Positions 24,363 through 32,743 of a stretch of 54,326 nucleotides of DNA are shown here, piece by piece. The stretch covers positions 1 through 54,326 of the forward strand of contig NZ_FNBM01000013.1 in NCBI RefSeq assembly GCF_900102335.1, given 5' to 3'. Origin of the DNA: Phytopseudomonas seleniipraecipitans (GTDB lineage: Bacteria > Pseudomonadota > Gammaproteobacteria > Pseudomonadales > Pseudomonadaceae). The translations under genes and the position numbers were made by a program. Below the pieces are notes generated by a model that had not been told where the DNA came from, did no database searches, and saw only the letters and a list, made by a program, of their open reading frames with translations. Each line of letters starts with the position of its first letter. The first letter of the stretch is position 1.

Positions 24363-26321
24363 TCAACCCTTGCGGATCAGCTGGCGCAGCATGAAGCGGT
24401 TGGGGTGGCAGGCGTCTGCGACATCCTGGGGGACAGGCAGCGGCTCATTGTTCACCCAGGCCGCAATCAGCTCGCCGGACAGCGGTGCGGTAATCAGCCC
24501 ACGCGAGCCGTGACCGCTATTGACATAGAGCCCGTCGTGCCAGGGGCAGGGGATTTGGGGCACTTGGCGGGCGTCGCGTGCCAATACTGCGTAGGCTTCG
24601 GCGAAAGCGTCGGCGTCCGCAAGCGGGCCGACGATGGGCAGGTAGTCCGGGCTGGTGCAGCGAAAGGCGGCACGGCCATGCGCCGCTTCAATATCGATGG
24701 CATCCGCCTGCAGGCGGTCGGTCAAATCGGCGGAAATTTCCCGGAGCAAATCGAGGTTGCTCGCGTGCTCTGCGCTGCTCGGCGTCAGGTCATTACTGTC
24801 GAAATTGAAGCTGGCTCCAAGTGTGTGCTCGCCATTTCGTGCGGGAGCGACGTAACCCTCGGCGCACACCACCGTGCGCAGCACCGTGCTTTCCGGGGAG
24901 ACAGGCAAGCGGGTGATCTGCCCGCGGATGCGCTTGAGCGGGAGCTGGGCGCTTTGCTCGAAACGGGTGATATCCGCCGCACCACAGAGCACCACCACCG
25001 GCGCGCTGGCGATCAACTGCTCGCCGCTCCAAGCTTGCCATTCGCCATTTTCATGCTTGAGCTGTAGCGCTTCCTGGCAGTGTCGTAACTGCACGTTGGG
25101 ATGGTCGATCATGAGCTGACAGAGCGCCGGCGGGTGCACCCAGCCTGCGTTGGGGTAGAACAGCCCGCCGCTCGCCAGCGCGACACCGGCATGCTGCTCG
25201 GCCTCCTCACGATCCACCTGAAGCAGCAGGGTATCGGGAAAGGCGGCGGCGAGTTTGGCCTGGCGCTGCGCTTCACGCTCATTGAACGCCAGTTGCAGTA
25301 CGCCGCAATCGTCCCATTCCTGGCCCTTGTGCAGGTGTTCGAGCAGCCGACGGGTGTAGCCGAAACCATCGACAATTAGCCGCGACAGCGCCGTACCGTG
25401 AGCGGACAGCTTGAGATACAGAACGCCCTGAGGATTGCCCGAGGCTTCCTGAGCGATGCTGGCGTGACGCTCCAGCACCTCAACCTGCCAACCACGTGCG
25501 GCCAGGCTGCCCGCAGTAGCGCAACCGGCCAGCCCGGCGCCGATGACCAGAGCTCGGCGTTCGGAGGGTCGATAGGTCGGGCGTGCGAACCACGGTTTGC
25601 TCAGCGCGCTCGCCGGTGCGGTAAAGGTGCCGCGCATCACTTCCCACTTCTTGCCGAGCCCCGGCACACGCTTCATCTGGAAGCCCGCCTCGTTGAGTGC
25701 ACGGCGCACGTAGCCGGTGGAGGTAAAGGTGCCGAGAGTGGTCGCGGGGGTACTCAACCGTGCCAGCTGCGCGAATAGCTCGGGCGTCCACATATCGGGG
25801 TTCTTCGACGGCGCGAAACCGTCGAGAAACCAGGCGTCGATGCGCGTATTGAGCTGCGGCAGCATGGCCTTGGCATCGCCGATCAGCAGCGTCAGCACCA
25901 CACGTCCGCTATCGAATACCAAGCGCTGAAAGCCTGGGTTGAGCGCGACATAGGCGCTAAGCAACGGGGCGCTGTAACGCTGCAGCGAGGGCCACAAGGA
26001 AAGGGCACGTTGCAGATCGTGTTGCGTCAGCGGGTGTTTTTCCACGCTGACGAAGTGCAGCCGCGCGCCGGCCGGTGCCTGCTGCTCAAACAGCTCCCAG
26101 GCGCACAGGAAATTCATGCCGGTACCGAACCCGGTTTCGCCGATCACCAGTTGTTCGCCCGACTTCAGCGCGGCGAAACGCTGCGGCAAATCGTTATTGG
26201 TCAGGAACACGTAGCGGGTTTCTTCCAGGCCGTGTTCCCGCGAAAAATAGACGTCGTCGTACAGGCGCGACAGGGGCTGGCCCTGGTCATTCCAGTCGAG
26301 TTGGGCGTGTTGGTCGGCCAT
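24363..26321 (-). CDS. mnmC: Bifunctional tRNA mnm5s2U biosynthesis protein MnmC
   Basis: A 652-residue fusion. The N-terminal part (MnmD, about 1-240, with GETGFGTGMNFLCAWELF as the SAM site and DAWFLDGFAPSKNPDMW) methylates nm5s2U34. The C-terminal FAD oxidoreductase (ALVIGAGLAGCATAGSLAARGW and the closing SGHGSRGLITAPLSGELIA) removes the carboxymethyl group from cmnm5s2U34 in tRNA. The ATG at 26319-26321 gives the usual MADQHAQLDWNDQGQPLSRLYDDVYFS-type start; the frame open further upstream runs through REP sequence and is not used. It stands alone between REP-rich spacers. Confidence 0.95.
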   Translation of the reverse strand: MADQHAQLDWNDQGQPLSRLYDDVYFSREHGLEETRYVFLTNNDLPQRFAALKSGEQLVIGETGFGTGMNFLCAWELFEQQAPAGARLHFVSVEKHPLTQHDLQRALSLWPSLQRYSAPLLSAYVALNPGFQRLVFDSGRVVLTLLIGDAKAMLPQLNTRIDAWFLDGFAPSKNPDMWTPELFAQLARLSTPATTLGTFTSTGYVRRALNEAGFQMKRVPGLGKKWEVMRGTFTAPASALSKPWFARPTYRPSERRALVIGAGLAGCATAGSLAARGWQVEVLERHASIAQEASGNPQGVLYLKLSAHGTALSRLIVDGFGYTRRLLEHLHKGQEWDDCGVLQLAFNEREAQRQAKLAAAFPDTLLLQVDREEAEQHAGVALASGGLFYPNAGWVHPPALCQLMIDHPNVQLRHCQEALQLKHENGEWQAWSGEQLIASAPVVVLCGAADITRFEQSAQLPLKRIRGQITRLPVSPESTVLRTVVCAEGYVAPARNGEHTLGASFNFDSNDLTPSSAEHASNLDLLREISADLTDRLQADAIDIEAAHGRAAFRCTSPDYLPIVGPLADADAFAEAYAVLARDARQVPQIPCPWHDGLYVNSGHGSRGLITAPLSGELIAAWVNNEPLPVPQDVADACHPNRFMLRQLIRKG

Positions 26322-26662
26322 GGCGGTGTTCCGGATCAAACAGGGCGGCGATTCTAGCAGGGGCGATGTGCAGAACGCGGCTGGCATGTCGTATAGGAGC
26401 GTCGACGTCGGCGCGAATGAGGCGACCGTACCGCAATTATTGTGCTGGCCTGACAATTCGCCGCGGGGTCGCGGCTCCTACAGAGGAGGTTGCATCACAT
26501 CGTGTGTAGGAGCGTCGACCTCGGCGCGAATGAGAGTGGCTATAACGCGGGCTTGGTGGTGCCCATACGATTCGCCAGTCGCACACGCTTCGCTTGCATT
26601 GCGGCTTGCACTGAAACGCCAGCGGCCCCTAGTCTGGGTCATACATTTCCGGAGAGGTGCTT
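26322..26662. repeat. Intergenic REP triplet between mnmC and pap
   Basis: No gene. REP-like units at 26394-26420 and 26506-26533 (TAGGAGCGTCGAC...GGCGCGAATGA) flank a unit in the opposite orientation at 26456-26482 (ATTCGCCGCGG...GGCTCCTACA). The region lies between divergent genes and must also hold both promoters. I cannot place them firmly. Confidence 0.6.
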
Positions 26663-28156
26663 ATGTTCGAGTCTGCCGAGATCGACCACGTCATTGACAA
26701 GGCCACTTTCGATGCAGAGGAGCAAGTGCTGCGCGAGGCGTTGCTCGAGGTGCAGTACGCGCTGCGTGAGCAAGGGCGACTTGCGGTAATCATCCTGATC
26801 AATGGCATCGAAGGCGCCGGGAAGGGCGAGACGGTGAAGCTGCTCAATGAGTGGATGGACCCGCGTCTGATTCAGGTCAGCACCTTCGATCAGCAGACCG
26901 ACGAGGAGCTTGCTCGCCCCGCCGCCTGGCGCTATTGGCGGCAGCTGCCTCCAAAGGGGCGCATCGGCATTTTCTTCGGCAATTGGTACAGCCAAATGCT
27001 GCAAGGCCGCGTGCACGGCGACCTCAAGAAGGACGAGCTCAGCGGCGCCATCGAAGGCGCGCTCGGCCTGGAGCAGATGTTGTGCAATGAAGGCACGCTG
27101 ATCTTCAAGTTCTGGTTTCACCTCTCCAAGAAACAGATGCTCACGCGCTTGGAAACCTTGCAGGATGACCCGTTGCACAGTTGGCGCCTGAGCCCGCTGG
27201 ACTGGCAGCAATCGAAGACCTACGACAAGTTCGTGCGTGCCGGTGAGGATGTGTTGCGTCGCACCAGCCGTGATTATTCACCCTGGTATATCGTGGCCGG
27301 CGCGGACGCGAACTACCGCAGCCTGACGGTCGGTCGGATTCTGCTGGAGGGCTTGCAGGCGGCTCTGCGTGGCACAGGCGAACGCGCGCCGTTGCCTCAC
27401 GCTACGCCGTTAATGACCCGTACCGATCAACGCAGCCTGCTCGACAGTCTGGACATGAGCCTGAGTCTCGCCAAGGCGGACTACCGCGAGCAGTTGACCC
27501 GCGAGCAGGCGCGCCTCTCGCAGCTGATGCGCGACAAACGCATGCGTCGGCATGCCCTGATTGCGGTGTTCGAGGGTAACGACGCTGCCGGCAAGGGCGG
27601 AGCGATCCGTCGGGTTGCCGCAGCCCTGGATCCTCGGCAGTACCGGATTGTGCCGGTCGCGGCGCCCACCGAGGAAGAACGGGCCCAGCCCTACCTGTGG
27701 CGCTTCTGGCGGCACATCCCGGCACGCGGGAAATTCACCGTGTTTGACCGGTCCTGGTATGGCCGCGTGTTGGTGGAGCGAGTCGAGGGCTTCTGCGAGC
27801 CCGCAGACTGGCTGCGCGCCTACGGTGAGATCAATGATTTCGAGGAGCAACTGAGCAATGCCGGCGTGGTGTTGGTGAAGTTCTGGTTGGCCATCGACGA
27901 AGAGGCCCAGCTGGCGCGTTTTCGCGAGCGCGAGGCGAACCCCGTCAAGCGTTTCAAGATCACCGAGGAAGACTGGCGCAACCGCGAGAAGTGGTCGCAG
28001 TACCGTGAAGCCGTGGGCGATATGGTCGATCGCACCAGTGCTCGTCTGGCCCCGTGGACGTTGGTCGAGGCGAACGACAAGCCGTATGCCCGGGTCAAGG
28101 TGCTGCGTACCATTAATGATGCGTTGGAAGCCGCGTTCGAAAAGAGCGAGCGCTAA
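26663..28156 (+). CDS. pap: Polyphosphate:AMP phosphotransferase
   Basis: A 497-residue class II PPK2 enzyme that uses polyphosphate to turn AMP into ADP. Two PPK2 domains are fused. The first has Walker A-like GIEGAGKGET and FFGNWYSQML. The second has the conserved GNDAAGKGGAIRR, then IPARGKFTVFDRSWYGRVLVERVEGF and LVEANDKPYARVKVL. The second copy keeps the catalytic motif and is the active one in known homologues. GGAGAGG lies five bases before the ATG at 26663, so I prefer it to the GTG at 26657, which overlaps that site. Confidence 0.95.
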   Translation: MFESAEIDHVIDKATFDAEEQVLREALLEVQYALREQGRLAVIILINGIEGAGKGETVKLLNEWMDPRLIQVSTFDQQTDEELARPAAWRYWRQLPPKGRIGIFFGNWYSQMLQGRVHGDLKKDELSGAIEGALGLEQMLCNEGTLIFKFWFHLSKKQMLTRLETLQDDPLHSWRLSPLDWQQSKTYDKFVRAGEDVLRRTSRDYSPWYIVAGADANYRSLTVGRILLEGLQAALRGTGERAPLPHATPLMTRTDQRSLLDSLDMSLSLAKADYREQLTREQARLSQLMRDKRMRRHALIAVFEGNDAAGKGGAIRRVAAALDPRQYRIVPVAAPTEEERAQPYLWRFWRHIPARGKFTVFDRSWYGRVLVERVEGFCEPADWLRAYGEINDFEEQLSNAGVVLVKFWLAIDEEAQLARFREREANPVKRFKITEEDWRNREKWSQYREAVGDMVDRTSARLAPWTLVEANDKPYARVKVLRTINDALEAAFEKSER

Positions 28157-28177
28157 TGCCGCAGCTATCGGTGCCCG

Positions 28178-28210
28178 GTAGCCTGGCGTTGAGCGAAGCG
28201 ATACCCAGGG
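28178..28210. repeat. Dispersed GTAGCCTGG repeat, copy 2
   Basis: GTAGCCTGGCGTTGAGCG, then AAGCGATACCCAGGG, just after the pap stop codon. Related to copies at 1338 and 44999. Confidence 0.5.
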
Positions 28211-28225
28211 CGTGTTTTTAAATGG

Positions 28226-28453
28226 TTATGGCCTGAATTCATCTTCAGCGTTGCGACTGTCGAGAATCGCCAGCGACTGCATCATGCGATCAATGTAGCG
28301 GGGTATGCCGCGCTCGGCTTCGTCGCGGGAAAAGTAAGGGCCTTCGAGCGTACCTTCGCGGGTCGTGAAGAAAAAACGGCCATTGATGGTGCTGATGCGG
28401 TCACTGCGAAAGTGAGTGGTCTGCACCGTATCCTGCGCGCGCTGAGTGGCCAT
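28226..28453 (-). CDS. Small DUF6316-like protein
   Basis: A 75-residue protein with the segment TTHFRSDRISTINGRFFFTTREGTLEGPYFSRDEAERG, which I recognise as close to the DUF6316 family common in Pseudomonas. The function is unknown. The ATG at 28451-28453 (MATQRAQDTV) is chosen because GAAGG lies eight bases upstream; the longer frame would add 29 unlike residues. No signal peptide or membrane segment. It is convergent with pap. Confidence 0.65.
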   Translation of the reverse strand: MATQRAQDTVQTTHFRSDRISTINGRFFFTTREGTLEGPYFSRDEAERGIPRYIDRMMQSLAILDSRNAEDEFRP

Positions 28454-28754
28454 GGGGGCACCTTCGAATAATCCAATGCCCTTCGAGTGTATCAGCGGTT
28501 TGAAGACCTGCGCGCGCGGTGCTACCCGCAGGTACAGCAATCCTACCTTGCCGCGTAGAAGCCTTGCCCCGGCGTGAAAGATAGTGGGCTTACCGCGACA
28601 TCGGCATAGACCCCTCGATTCGCCGCGAGGTCGCGACTCCTACAACAGGAGCGCACGCCGCGTAGGAGCGTCGCCCCCGGCGCGAAAGATTGTGGGCATA
28701 CCGCGATACCTGCATGGGCCCGGCGATTTCCCGCGCCGACCAGGCACGTCGCTC
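28454..28754. repeat. REP-rich spacer with a duplicated unit
   Basis: No gene. REP-like units at 28618-28643 and 28662-28687, and another at 28727-28757 that contains the stop codon of the next gene. GGCGTGAAAGATAGTGGGC (28571-28589) and GGCGCGAAAGATTGTGGGC (28679-28697), each followed by TACCGCGA, show that a unit of about 110 bases is duplicated here. Confidence 0.6.
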
Positions 28755-29156
28755 CTAGCGGCGGTCGGGAAGGGTCTTCTGTTTAAGGATATACAGGCTG
28801 ACCAGCACAGCACTGGTTAGCATGAACGCCCGCGCCCAGATCAGCGGAACCAGCCAGCAGGAGATTGCAATGCTCAGCCACATCAGTGCGATGGCATAGC
28901 CTTTGGCCTTGCGCGGAATGCCTTCACCGCTCAGGTAATCGCGAATCCACGGGCCGAGACGCGGGTGCTCGACCAGCCACAAGTAGAAGCGCCGCGAGCT
29001 GCGCATGAAGCAGGCCGCGGCCAGTAGCAGAAAAGGTGTGGTGGGTAATACCGGCAGGAAAATCCCCAAAACGCCCAGCGCCACGCTCAGCCAACCGAGG
29101 ATCAGCAGGCTGTAGCGCAGCAGAGGGTTTCGGGTTTCGTAGGGTTCGCGCGCCAT
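28755..29156 (-). CDS. YbaN-like DUF454 membrane protein
   Basis: A 133-residue inner-membrane protein of the DUF454/YbaN family. Hydrophobic segments (LLRYSLLILGWLSVALGVLGIFLPVLPTTPFLLLAAACF, then WLSIAISCWLVPLIWARAFML) and the motif LPTTPFLLLAA..F.RSS.RF..WL are typical. Function unknown. The ATG at 29154-29156 lies 16 bases after the stop of the UPF0149 gene, so the two are probably co-transcribed; an earlier in-frame ATG would overlap that gene. The stop codon lies within a REP-like sequence (28727-28757). Confidence 0.85.
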   Translation of the reverse strand: MAREPYETRNPLLRYSLLILGWLSVALGVLGIFLPVLPTTPFLLLAAACFMRSSRRFYLWLVEHPRLGPWIRDYLSGEGIPRKAKGYAIALMWLSIAISCWLVPLIWARAFMLTSAVLVSLYILKQKTLPDRR

Positions 29157-29172
29157 ATCGATGGCGTCGCCA

Positions 29173-29760
29173 TCAATGATGGCGGGGTTTGAGCAGCGCC
29201 GGTTTTTCATCAGGCGCGTTGCACAGCAGGAACAGCGCGGTGAGGAGCTCTGGAATCTGCTCGACCATGCTGTCGACCAGGTCGCGGTCACGCGCGATTT
29301 CAGCAAACTCGGGCTGCTCGTCGAACAGGCCGGAGCCGACCATGATCGGCAGCAGCAGTTCGCTGACTTCATCTTCAGCATCGTCGAACCACACGGCTTC
29401 GCGCAGGAACACGCCTTCCATGAAACCGATGCACCAGCCGCGCAGATCCGAGTCGTCCGGCTCGTCACCCAGGTCCAGATCGCACGGCACTTCTGGCTCG
29501 TCATCGCTGGCCAGCTGGCGGGCTATATGGGCCTGCAGCTGGATCAGCGTGGCTTCAATGTCGTCACGTTCTTCATCGCTGCGGTAGTGCGGCGGCTCGG
29601 AGAACAGGGCGTCGATCCACTCGCGCGATTCGACCTTGTCCGGGCAGATCGACAGGGCAGTCAGGTAACCGTGTGCGGCGACATAGTCCAGCGCTTCTTC
29701 GTGCAGATCATCAGCATCGAGGAAGGCTTGCAGGCGGGACAGTTGCTCGGCGAAGGACAT
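29173..29760 (-). CDS. UPF0149 (YecA-like) family protein
   Basis: A 195-residue acidic protein of the UPF0149/YecA family. The typical N terminus MSFAEQLSRLQAFLDADDLHEEALDYVAAHGYLTAL and the central RGWCIGFMEGVFL match the family. No C-terminal SEC-C zinc motif is present. The molecular role is unknown. ATG at 29758-29760. It heads a two-gene unit with the DUF454 gene, and its upstream region holds a MITE-like element. Confidence 0.85.
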   Translation of the reverse strand: MSFAEQLSRLQAFLDADDLHEEALDYVAAHGYLTALSICPDKVESREWIDALFSEPPHYRSDEERDDIEATLIQLQAHIARQLASDDEPEVPCDLDLGDEPDDSDLRGWCIGFMEGVFLREAVWFDDAEDEVSELLLPIMVGSGLFDEQPEFAEIARDRDLVDSMVEQIPELLTALFLLCNAPDEKPALLKPRHH

Positions 29761-30066
29761 CGGTGGCTACCTTGAATAAGTAAACGAGGCTGGATTCTAG
29801 CAGGCTGTTGAAAAACTATCTGCGTTGCCGTCGCTTCATCTCAGGCAGGTACACAGGGCTCATTCACGATTGGTGAAAGCCGTTCTGCCACCTGCTTCAG
29901 CTGCCGCGGCCGTCGCGCTGAGGTTTTTCATCGACCTGCTAGAGCAGACCAATCACCCGCGCCAGAGTTGCAGGCAAAACAGCGGGCCAAACGCTAAAAA
30001 ACACATCGGTTGCCCGTCGCCGGGAGACAGTTGCGTATAATGCCCCGCTTGATTCGGAGACCCTAC
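29761..30066. other. Intergenic region with MITE and recQ promoter
   Basis: No gene. It contains a MITE-like element (29797-29942) and TATAAT at 30036-30041, with TTGCCC 20 bases further upstream as a weak -35, then GGAGA six bases before the recQ ATG. Confidence 0.5.
29797..29942. mobile_element. MITE-like element, 146 bp
   Basis: The ends are imperfect 20-base terminal inverted repeats: CTAGCAGGCTGTTGAAAAAC (29797-29816), and GTTTTTCATCGACCTGCTAG (29923-29942), with about four mismatches. The interior has no ORF. GGCTGTTGAAAAA ends are common in Pseudomonas dispersed elements. No transposase is present. Confidence 0.6.
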
Positions 30067-32190
30067 ATGCTCGAGCAGGCGCAACGCATCCTCAAAGACG
30101 TATTCGGCTATGACAGCTTCCGTGGCCGTCAGGGTGCGATCATCGAGCGCGTGGCCAGCGGCGGCGATGCGCTGGTGTTGATGCCCACTGGCGGCGGTAA
30201 GTCGCTGTGCTTCCAGGTGCCGGCACTGCTGCGTGATGGATTGGCGGTGGTGGTGTCGCCGCTGATCGCGCTGATGGACGACCAGGTGGCGACCCTCGAG
30301 GAGCTGGGCGTCGCGGCCGTGGCGCTGAACTCCACGCTGGAGGCCGACCAGCAGCGCGACATCGCTGAGCGTATTCGTCGTGGCGAAATCAAGATGCTCT
30401 ATCTTGCCCCCGAGCGGCTGGTGCAGCCACGCATGTTGGCGTTTTTGCAGCAGCTGAAGATTGCCCTGTTCGCCATCGATGAAGCGCATTGCGTGTCCCA
30501 ATGGGGGCATGACTTCCGCCCCGAGTACTTGCAGCTGGGGCAGTTGGCCGAGCTGTTTCCCGAGGTGCCGCGCATCGCCCTGACGGCCACCGCCGACATG
30601 CGTACCCGCGAGGAAATCGTCAACCGCCTGCACCTGCAGGATGCCGAACGCTTTCTGTCGAGCTTCGACCGTCCCAACATCTTCTACCGCATCGTGCCCA
30701 AGGAGCAGCCGCGCAAGCAGTTGCTGGCGTTCCTGGCTGCGCGCAAGGGGGATGCCGGTATCGTTTATTGCCTGTCACGCAAGAAAGTCGAAGAGGTAGC
30801 CGCCTTCCTGTCCGAGCAGGGTTTTCCGGCCTTGCCTTATCACGCGGGGTTGCCGGCCGAACTGCGCGCCTACAACCAGAAGCGCTTCCTCAATGAGGAA
30901 GGCCTGATCATGGTCGCGACCATTGCCTTCGGCATGGGCATCGACAAGCCCAACGTGCGCTTCGTCGCTCACCTCGATCTGCCCAAGTCGCTGGAAGCCT
31001 ATTACCAGGAAACCGGCCGTGGCGGCCGCGACGGTTTGCCGGCTGACGCCTGGATGGCCTACGGGCTGCAGGACATGATCTTCCTCAAGCAGATGCTGGC
31101 CAACTCCGAGGGCGATGAGCGTCACAAGCGCGTGGAGCAGCACAAGCTCGACGCCATGCTGGCGCTGTGCGAAGAGACGCGCTGCCGCCGGCAGGTGCTG
31201 CTGGCGTATTTCGACGAAGACCTGCCGCAGCCCTGTGGCCACTGCGATAACTGCACCGACGGCGTGCAGACCTGGGATGCCACCGAACCAGCGCGCCAGG
31301 CGTTGTCGGCGATCTACCGCAGCGGGCAGCGCTACGGCGTGGGGCATTTGGTCGACATCCTGCTTGGCCGGGATAACGAAAAGATCCGCGGCCTCGGCCA
31401 CCAGCATCTGTCCGTATTCGGCGTCGGCAATGCGCTCAACGATGGCGAGTGGCGCTCGCTGTTTCGCCAGTTGGTGGCGCGCGGTTTGGCCGATGTAGAC
31501 CTGGAAGGCTACGGCGGCCTGCGCTTGTCCGACAGCTGCCGGCCTCTGCTGCGCGGTGAGGTAACGCTGCAACTGCGGCGCGACCTCAAGCCGCAGCAGA
31601 GCGCCAAGGCCTCAGGCAGCGCGGCACGGCAGCTGGTACGTGGTGATGAGCGCGAGCAATGGGAAGCGCTGCGCGCGTTGCGCAAGCGCCTGGCTGAAGA
31701 GCATGGGGTGCCGCCTTACGTGATCTTCCCCGACGCCACACTGCTGGAGATGCTGCGCAGCAAACCTACCACTCTGGCGGACATGGCCCGCGTCAGTGGC
31801 GTGGGTGCCCGCAAACTAGAGCGTTATGGCGATGCCTTCCTCGAAGTGCTGGCCGGCGGCGACACGCCGCAGCCAGCGGTCGACCTGCGCCATGAGCTGG
31901 TCAGCCTGGCACGCGCCGGCATGACGCCAGCGCAGATCGCCAATCAGCTCGGTTGCAGCCAGAAGAGCGCGTACTCGCTCCTGGCTGAAGCAATTGCCGA
32001 TCAGCAAATCTCGCTGGAGCAGGCCCTCGACCTTCCCGAGGAGCTGCTCGGTGAAATCCAGGACGCGTTTCTCGACGGTGAAGGTGAGCTGCCGCCCGTG
32101 GCGCAGATCAGTCCGTTGTTCGTCGGGCGTGTAGAGGAGGGCGTACTGCACTGCGTGCGCGCCGCCTTGCAGGCTGAATTCGAAGCCTGA
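30067..32190 (+). CDS. recQ: ATP-dependent DNA helicase RecQ
   Basis: A 707-residue 3'-5' DNA helicase used in recombination repair and fork restart. Motif 0 FGYDSFRGRQ, Walker A MPTGGGKS, DEAH box FAIDEAHCVSQWGHDFRPEY and motif VI QETGRGGRDG are all visible. The zinc site (C..CRRQ then CGHCDNC), the winged-helix RQC region and an HRDC domain follow. About 100 extra C-terminal residues (ARAGMTPAQIANQLGCSQKSAYSLLAEAI, HTH-like) exceed the E. coli length of about 610, as in other Pseudomonas. The ATG at 30067 follows GGAGA by six bases. Confidence 0.96.
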   Translation: MLEQAQRILKDVFGYDSFRGRQGAIIERVASGGDALVLMPTGGGKSLCFQVPALLRDGLAVVVSPLIALMDDQVATLEELGVAAVALNSTLEADQQRDIAERIRRGEIKMLYLAPERLVQPRMLAFLQQLKIALFAIDEAHCVSQWGHDFRPEYLQLGQLAELFPEVPRIALTATADMRTREEIVNRLHLQDAERFLSSFDRPNIFYRIVPKEQPRKQLLAFLAARKGDAGIVYCLSRKKVEEVAAFLSEQGFPALPYHAGLPAELRAYNQKRFLNEEGLIMVATIAFGMGIDKPNVRFVAHLDLPKSLEAYYQETGRGGRDGLPADAWMAYGLQDMIFLKQMLANSEGDERHKRVEQHKLDAMLALCEETRCRRQVLLAYFDEDLPQPCGHCDNCTDGVQTWDATEPARQALSAIYRSGQRYGVGHLVDILLGRDNEKIRGLGHQHLSVFGVGNALNDGEWRSLFRQLVARGLADVDLEGYGGLRLSDSCRPLLRGEVTLQLRRDLKPQQSAKASGSAARQLVRGDEREQWEALRALRKRLAEEHGVPPYVIFPDATLLEMLRSKPTTLADMARVSGVGARKLERYGDAFLEVLAGGDTPQPAVDLRHELVSLARAGMTPAQIANQLGCSQKSAYSLLAEAIADQQISLEQALDLPEELLGEIQDAFLDGEGELPPVAQISPLFVGRVEEGVLHCVRAALQAEFEA

Positions 32191-32261
32191 TCGGCGATGA
32201 TTGCTGCGACTAGCTCTTATCCGGCAACGACTGCGATCTTGCTCTCCGTCAAAAGCTATGG

Positions 32262-32273
32262 TTAGCTCGCTAA
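32262..32273. promoter_or_regulatory. Possible MarR operator (TTAGC-N2-GCTAA)
   Basis: TTAGCTCGCTAA, a five-base inverted repeat with a two-base spacer, lies 36 bases before the MarR gene start. MarR proteins often bind such sites in their own promoters; this is inference. Confidence 0.4.
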
Positions 32274-32308
32274 TAATTAGTTTTTTGATAATTCCAAGAG
32301 TTGCCTAA

Positions 32309-32743
32309 ATGTCCCAATCCGAACAACACCGTTTCGCCATGCAGTTGGCCCAGCTGTCCCGTTCCTGGCGTGCCGAACTGGATCGGCGTCTCGCCGGCCT
32401 GGGGTTGTCGCAGGCGCGCTGGCTGGTGCTTCTGCACATTGGGCGCTTCGCCGAATTGCCCACCCAGCGTGAGCTGGCCCAAAGCGTCGGGGTTGAAGGA
32501 CCGACGCTGGCGCGTCTGCTCGATAGCCTGGAAGCCCAGGGACTGGTGGTGCGGCACGCGGTGCCGGAAGATCGCCGTGCCAAGAAAATTGCCCTGTGCC
32601 CACCGGCCAAGCCGCTGATCGAGCAGATCGAGGCGATTTCCACGCAGCTGCGCGAGGAGCTATTCGCCGGCATCGACGAAGACGACCTGCGCCGTTGCCA
32701 GCAGGTTCATGCGCGTATTCTGGGTAACCTGGAACGGCGCTGA
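32309..32743 (+). CDS. MarR/SlyA-family transcriptional regulator
   Basis: A 144-residue winged-helix repressor. The recognition region is LPTQRELAQSVGVEGPTLARLLDSLEAQGLVVRHAVPEDRRAKKIALC, with the typical D-R wing. It probably controls the pump gene that overlaps it (TGATG) and its own promoter, answering to a small toxic ligand; the ligand is unknown. The start ATG is near 32309 with a weak ribosome-binding site. From memory, P. aeruginosa has a MarR gene at the same place between recQ and a FimV-like gene. Confidence 0.9.
   Translation: MSQSEQHRFAMQLAQLSRSWRAELDRRLAGLGLSQARWLVLLHIGRFAELPTQRELAQSVGVEGPTLARLLDSLEAQGLVVRHAVPEDRRAKKIALCPPAKPLIEQIEAISTQLREELFAGIDEDDLRRCQQVHARILGNLERR

Noticed and set aside
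18445..28757. CRISPR-like repeats
   Set aside because: The repeats are in facing pairs at uneven distances with no unique spacers of constant length and no cas genes; they are REP-like.
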